Of a stretch of DNA of 64,000 bases, positions 60,094 to 64,000 are shown in pieces. Origin of the DNA: Asterochloris sp. CNOR1. Lineage: Eukaryota; Chlorophyta; Trebouxiophyceae; Trebouxiales; Trebouxiaceae. The notes under the pieces were generated by a model. The model was given only the letters and a program-made list of their open reading frames with translations, was not told where the DNA came from and did no database searches. How positions within the stretch are numbered: position 1 is the stretch's first letter; each line of letters starts with the position of its first letter. The DNA lies in assembly GCA_963969365.1 (NCBI GenBank), contig OZ017751.1:2604001-2668000 (forward strand), read 5' to 3'. The translations under genes were made by a program, and so were the position numbers.

Positions 60094-63000
60094 CTACAGG
60101 CATGTGATTGCCTTTAGTAGCAGCTGGTCTACGTAGGACAATGAAATGAGGTCTGTTTCCTCAGCAGAGGCATCATCGCTTTTTGGCAGGTGGGCTGCCT
60201 CCAGTGGCAGCTGCTGCTGCGCCGGTGGCGGCAGCTGGCGCCTTGCGTTTCTGAATGGCATTCGCTCACAGATGTCAGCACCTGCCCAGCTGCGCCTCTG
60301 AAAAGAACTGCAGCGACCCACAGATCCCACACAGGGGCCTACAGTGATTGCTCCAGCACTGGCTGGCGCCTGGGGAGTGACAGCCCCATTGTGAGGCAAG
60401 TCCTGATACATTCATACAGGCAATCTACCACGCTTGCCTGGCTGCGGGTGTCCTGTACTTGCAGGCAGTAACAGAGCAGCACCCCCACTGGCTGTGGACT
60501 TGGTGGCCGAGAAGACTGGCGTGCCATGGTGAGCCGTTGCCTAGGTGCAGCCCACATCAAGTCCTTGGAGCCTAGCCACAAGAAACCCAATACAAGTAGC
60601 AACACACCACACATTCTTTTGGGACCCGCGACCCATAGGAGTCGTCCCGTAGCTGCACAAACATACTTATCCTACCTGTAACCTGCCAAGCAGCCAGCCT
60701 CAAAGCAAGCCACCAGGCAACACCCGCCTTGTTAGCGCCCATGTCCCCTCAGCATTTGGTGGCACAAAAGGCAATATGTGGCAGCACATCCAGATGCCCC
60801 CAGCCTATGAGGCTGGCTACAAGCATCAGAGCAGCCATACTCTGTACAAGCCACAACAGGACATGGCCCACCTTGCTGGCGCCCGCGGCCCCTGAGGAGT
60901 CGGTGGCGCGGCTGGCAGCCCCCGCCTTCTTGCCTCCCCCTTTCTTGCGCTCCTCCCGCTCTGCTGCATCAAAGTCCTCGTTTTCCTTCTCCACCAGGCG
61001 AATGAGGGTGTCGCACCGCCGCATCAGCTCCTGCAGGCAGCTCACAGACAGACTGGGCCCATGCACCATGGTCTGCCTGCTGCTGCAGCCATGTTGTACG
61101 CTTTGGCGGGGCCATGACAGTGATTGCCATGGGGGGTGTCGCATTGTCGCATGAGCCCCTGGAGGCAGCATAGGAGCAGACTGAGGCAGCACAAAAGCGG
61201 CACTTCTCCCTTGGCAGATCAGTCCGTTGCAGCTCCTGCCAGTCCCCACTCAGCAATTTGGGCTGGGTGCCCACTATCCAAATGCTATGGCTGCCATGCT
61301 GTGCCTTTGGGTACAGGCCTGGCACCTACTGCTGCTAAGCCACCAACAGGAGGCATGTGAGGAAGAAGGGGTGCAGTGCTGCGCGTCAGCTCATCCAGGC
61401 AGCACAATGGCAGACTGATGCAGCGCGCAAGGAGTGCGTTGCATGTGCATGCCGCCTGTGCAATGTGCGTTCAGCCCACAGAGGTCAGATCCGGAGGAGG
61501 CATACGCAGTAGTCATGCCGCAAGCTGGGTGCGAGTCAAAGGTCCCCACAGGTAAGGAGGGCAGGCCCTCAGCCCACCATTCAAAGCATCGCTAACACCA
61601 CTGGACAGTACTGCCCAGCTGCGGGCTGCTCTGCCAGCTTGGGATGCGCGCTCCCTAGCAAGACAAAGGTGCACTGCATGTGGCATCCAAGACAAGGGAT
61701 CTAAAGGTATGCCCAGGCCCCTGTTCCTGCTGCCAAGCTCTCCCAAGTCACACATGGAGCCTGGGACCCACCTGCGGGGTCCTGGACTTGAAAAACCAGT
61801 CAAATCTGAAGCGCCAATGCTCCCGAATGGCTGCCTTCAGCTCGTCCCATTGCCCGTAGCCCAGCGTGTGGATCTGGCAGAGGATGAAGCGGTCCTCCTC
61901 CTCAGTGTACGCCTTGCCCTTGTTGGCGCCATACATGATCTTCAGTTCCTGCAGATGGGGAGCGCAGCAGGGCTGGAGCCCATCCTTGACGACTGCAGTG
62001 CGGCTTGAGCCAGCTCTAGCAGAGCCACCACGCCACACACAGTCCAGCCTGCTGACACCATGGAGGGTGGGAATGGCAAGAACAAGAGGGGCCGGCAAGC
62101 CCCTGCTGACTGCGTGCCGGACTGGAGGAAGTCTCCTGGAACAAAACATGTCAGCACTTGCTGCACGACATGCTGCCAGCCTTTGCAGCATGCTGCGCAC
62201 GCAGGCGTGCCACACATGCATTGTTCCTTCTGGCAGCAAGCATCTGAACAGAGCAGTCAATTTGCACAGGCAACCCCCACCTGGTGGGGGTTCTTGTAGC
62301 GGTTCATCTTGCTGGCGATGGCATTCATGATGTCAGTCTGCCGCTGGATGCGGGCCTCTCCACCCTCAATATTTTTGATGTGCTTCTCCCAGTCGTTGAT
62401 GTCCTTGTGCCGCTTCCAGAACACCTTGCTGTACGCACGCACCTGCAGCAGCACTTGCTGCTGAAAGTTGACTTGCTCAACTGCCCCTGTGAAAGCTCCT
62501 GCAGTGTGGCAGCCTACACCTGGCTGCCTAGAGAGACACAGAGAGGTGTTGATGCCAGACGTTTCAGACTGGCCTGCACTGCAAGCACGCACCCCCTTGG
62601 CACAGATGTAGTGCTGTGCTTGTCACCGTCACCAGGGACACGGTGCAGGCTGTCCATCTGAGGCTGCTTATGGACCTATTGACATGCTTCATGCTGAGCA
62701 GCACACGTCCCTCGGGCTGCACCGTGCTGACGCAGCCTCTGGTACAGGCATGTCAGCAAGACAAGCTCTTAGCACCTTCCCCTCTGTCTTGCCCTCAACC
62801 TGACATGCGACATCGTACATGCCTTCCCCCAGGCTTCTCCTTCCAGGTCAATCAGCCTCTGGGCACCTCAGGACACCACAGAAAGCAATGTGCTGCAGCC
62901 CTGCCAGCCTGCCCACCTCCTCCTCTGTTTTGCCCTCAACCTCCCGCGCCACGTCCGACAGAGCGTTGCGCCCATACTTGGTGCACGCCCGTACGAAGGC

Positions 63001-64000
63001 GCTGAAGTCGCGGCGGCTCCAGTCCTTGAAACCTTCGTCCAGCAGCTGCGTGCGCTCCTCAAGCTCCTCCTCCGTCAGGGACTGGGGGTCCTCTGGAGAG
63101 GCTGCTGCTGCCAGCTCTGCCTGTATTGCATCCTCAGATGCCCCCTGCACAGGAGGATACTGCATATGAGGTCTCCAATCGTGGGGTCACGTACGGGGCC
63201 TGCCATCCTCCAGGCCGTCGGCTGTGACAGTAGCGCATCCTCCAATGCACTGCAGGTTGGTTCTCAGCGTGTAGCTTTCAGCGAAGGGGATAGAGCCTGA
63301 CCTGCCTCCAGGGGTGGCCTGCTGGAGCAAGCTCTGCCACATAGGCACACACAAGCAGAGGTCAGAGCACAGGGGCATCCAGCAGAGGCAGGCCATCTGG
63401 CTTGCTGGGTCATGTTTGCTGCCTGGCACTATATGCAAGCTGCTGGGCTGGACGGAACCATGCCTGCACTATCCAGCGGCGTCCCACTGCTGAGGCCAAC
63501 CATTAGCACGGGGCCTGTCTGTCCCGCTGAGGGCTGTGCGCTGCACAGCTTTGTCAGAGCTGCACAGCAGCGCAGCAATCTGGCTGCTCACGCTCCGTTC
63601 AGGGCGCGCCGGTGTTGATGCCACCAGAGGCCAGCACTGGGGCCTGCATCCTGCACACCCCTGCCTGCAAGGTCTGCCACGCTGCACCCTTGCTTCCACC
63701 CCACCGGATGCCCCACATGATGCCAGCACATCATTGGCAGCTCGAGCTGACGGTCAAACATGAAACAGCTACGCTATATTGCCTTTACCTGCTTCTTGAG
63801 GGTGCTCTCCTTCTCCTGCAGGCTGTGCTTGTGCTGCTCAGCTGCATGCTCCTTCTCATACAGTTCCTGGATGCGAGGGATGTTGAAGAACTGAAAGTCG
63901 TACAGATTGGGCATCCTTGGGACACGTGGCTGCTGGGGAGCCCTGCAGAGAGATACACTGTTGAATCCATCTGCATGGCATGGAACACTGCCTGTGGGAA
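60094..64000 (-). CDS. ISWI-type chromatin remodelling ATPase, C-terminal half (cut by window end)
   Basis: Only the nucleosome-binding C-terminal module is in the window; the SNF2 ATPase exons lie beyond 64000. HAND: PNLYDFQFFNIPRIQELYEK (about 63790-63940). SANT: EERTQLLDEGFKDWSRRDFS and FVRACTKYGRNALSDVAREV (about 62910-63090). Linker: VFWKRHKDINDWEKHIKNIE and GGEARIQRQ (about 62330-62440). SLIDE: KIMYGANKGKAYTEEEDRFI, QWDELKAAIREHWRFRFDWF and KSRTPQ (about 61770-61945), then QELMRRCDTLIRLVEKENED (about 60960-61040) and a Lys/Gly-rich stretch. The protein slides and spaces nucleosomes in known organisms. The 3' end is unresolved: an exon donor near 60874 shows at least one more exon, and a terminal open frame at 60094-60411 is only a candidate. 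Confidence 0.9.

Noticed and set aside
1-64000. Retroelements, DNA transposons or viral remnants
   Set aside because: No reverse transcriptase, integrase, transposase or capsid motif and no long terminal repeats were seen in any frame; the repeats found are short and local.

Overview
The window is nuclear DNA of an intron-rich green alga. Three lines of evidence support this. One gene encodes a three-helix chlorophyll-binding ELIP-type protein with paired NGR motifs (34781-36251). The CAMTA transcription factor, phytochelatin synthase and papain-type protease genes are eukaryotic in structure. Almost every gene is broken by many short introns with GT donors and acceptors that very often read TGCAG. 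A trebouxiophyte or similar core chlorophyte fits best, but the sequence alone does not fix the class. I saw no tRNA, rRNA, CRISPR array, retroelement or viral remnant.

Layout, left to right. A coiled-coil, tail-anchored protein (+, 12-2686) converges on two tandem minus-strand class-3 lipase genes. One is an apparently active secreted lipase (2871-6486); the other is a diverged paralogue that has lost the nucleophilic serine (6536-8080). A long CAMTA gene follows (-, 9223-19466), then a poorly resolved stretch (19467-21000). The nucleolar rRNA methyltransferase NOP2 (-, 21001-28533) is divergent from a Nudix protein with a very long disordered tail (+, 28788-32915). A HIF-type prolyl 4-hydroxylase-like gene (-, 33166-34467) is divergent from the ELIP gene. 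Next come an Old Yellow Enzyme gene (+, 36429-38310) and a two-domain papain-family protease (+, 39117-43943). PWP1, a nucleolar WD40 protein (-, 44202-48210), is divergent from a RecN-type repair ATPase with a likely organelle presequence (+, 48730-55103). Phytochelatin synthase with an unusual C-terminal membrane anchor (-, 55504-58704) is divergent from a small unknown protein with a glycine/aspartate-rich stretch (+, 58820-59873). The window closes inside an ISWI chromatin remodeller (-, 60094-64000), of which only the C-terminal HAND-SANT-SLIDE half is visible.

The genes do not form a pathway. They alternate in orientation, giving head-to-head pairs separated by about 115-520 bp and tail-to-tail pairs separated by about 185-400 bp. 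Two of them, NOP2 and PWP1, act in ribosome biogenesis in known organisms. Exon joins were read by eye from splice signals, reading phase and family resemblance. Where phase was checked across a junction this is stated; other junctions are approximate. The most notable points are the membrane-anchored phytochelatin synthase, the dead lipase paralogue beside the live one, degenerate exon echoes inside introns of NOP2 and RecN, and a tandem-plus-inverted repeat hairpin in a phytochelatin synthase intron.
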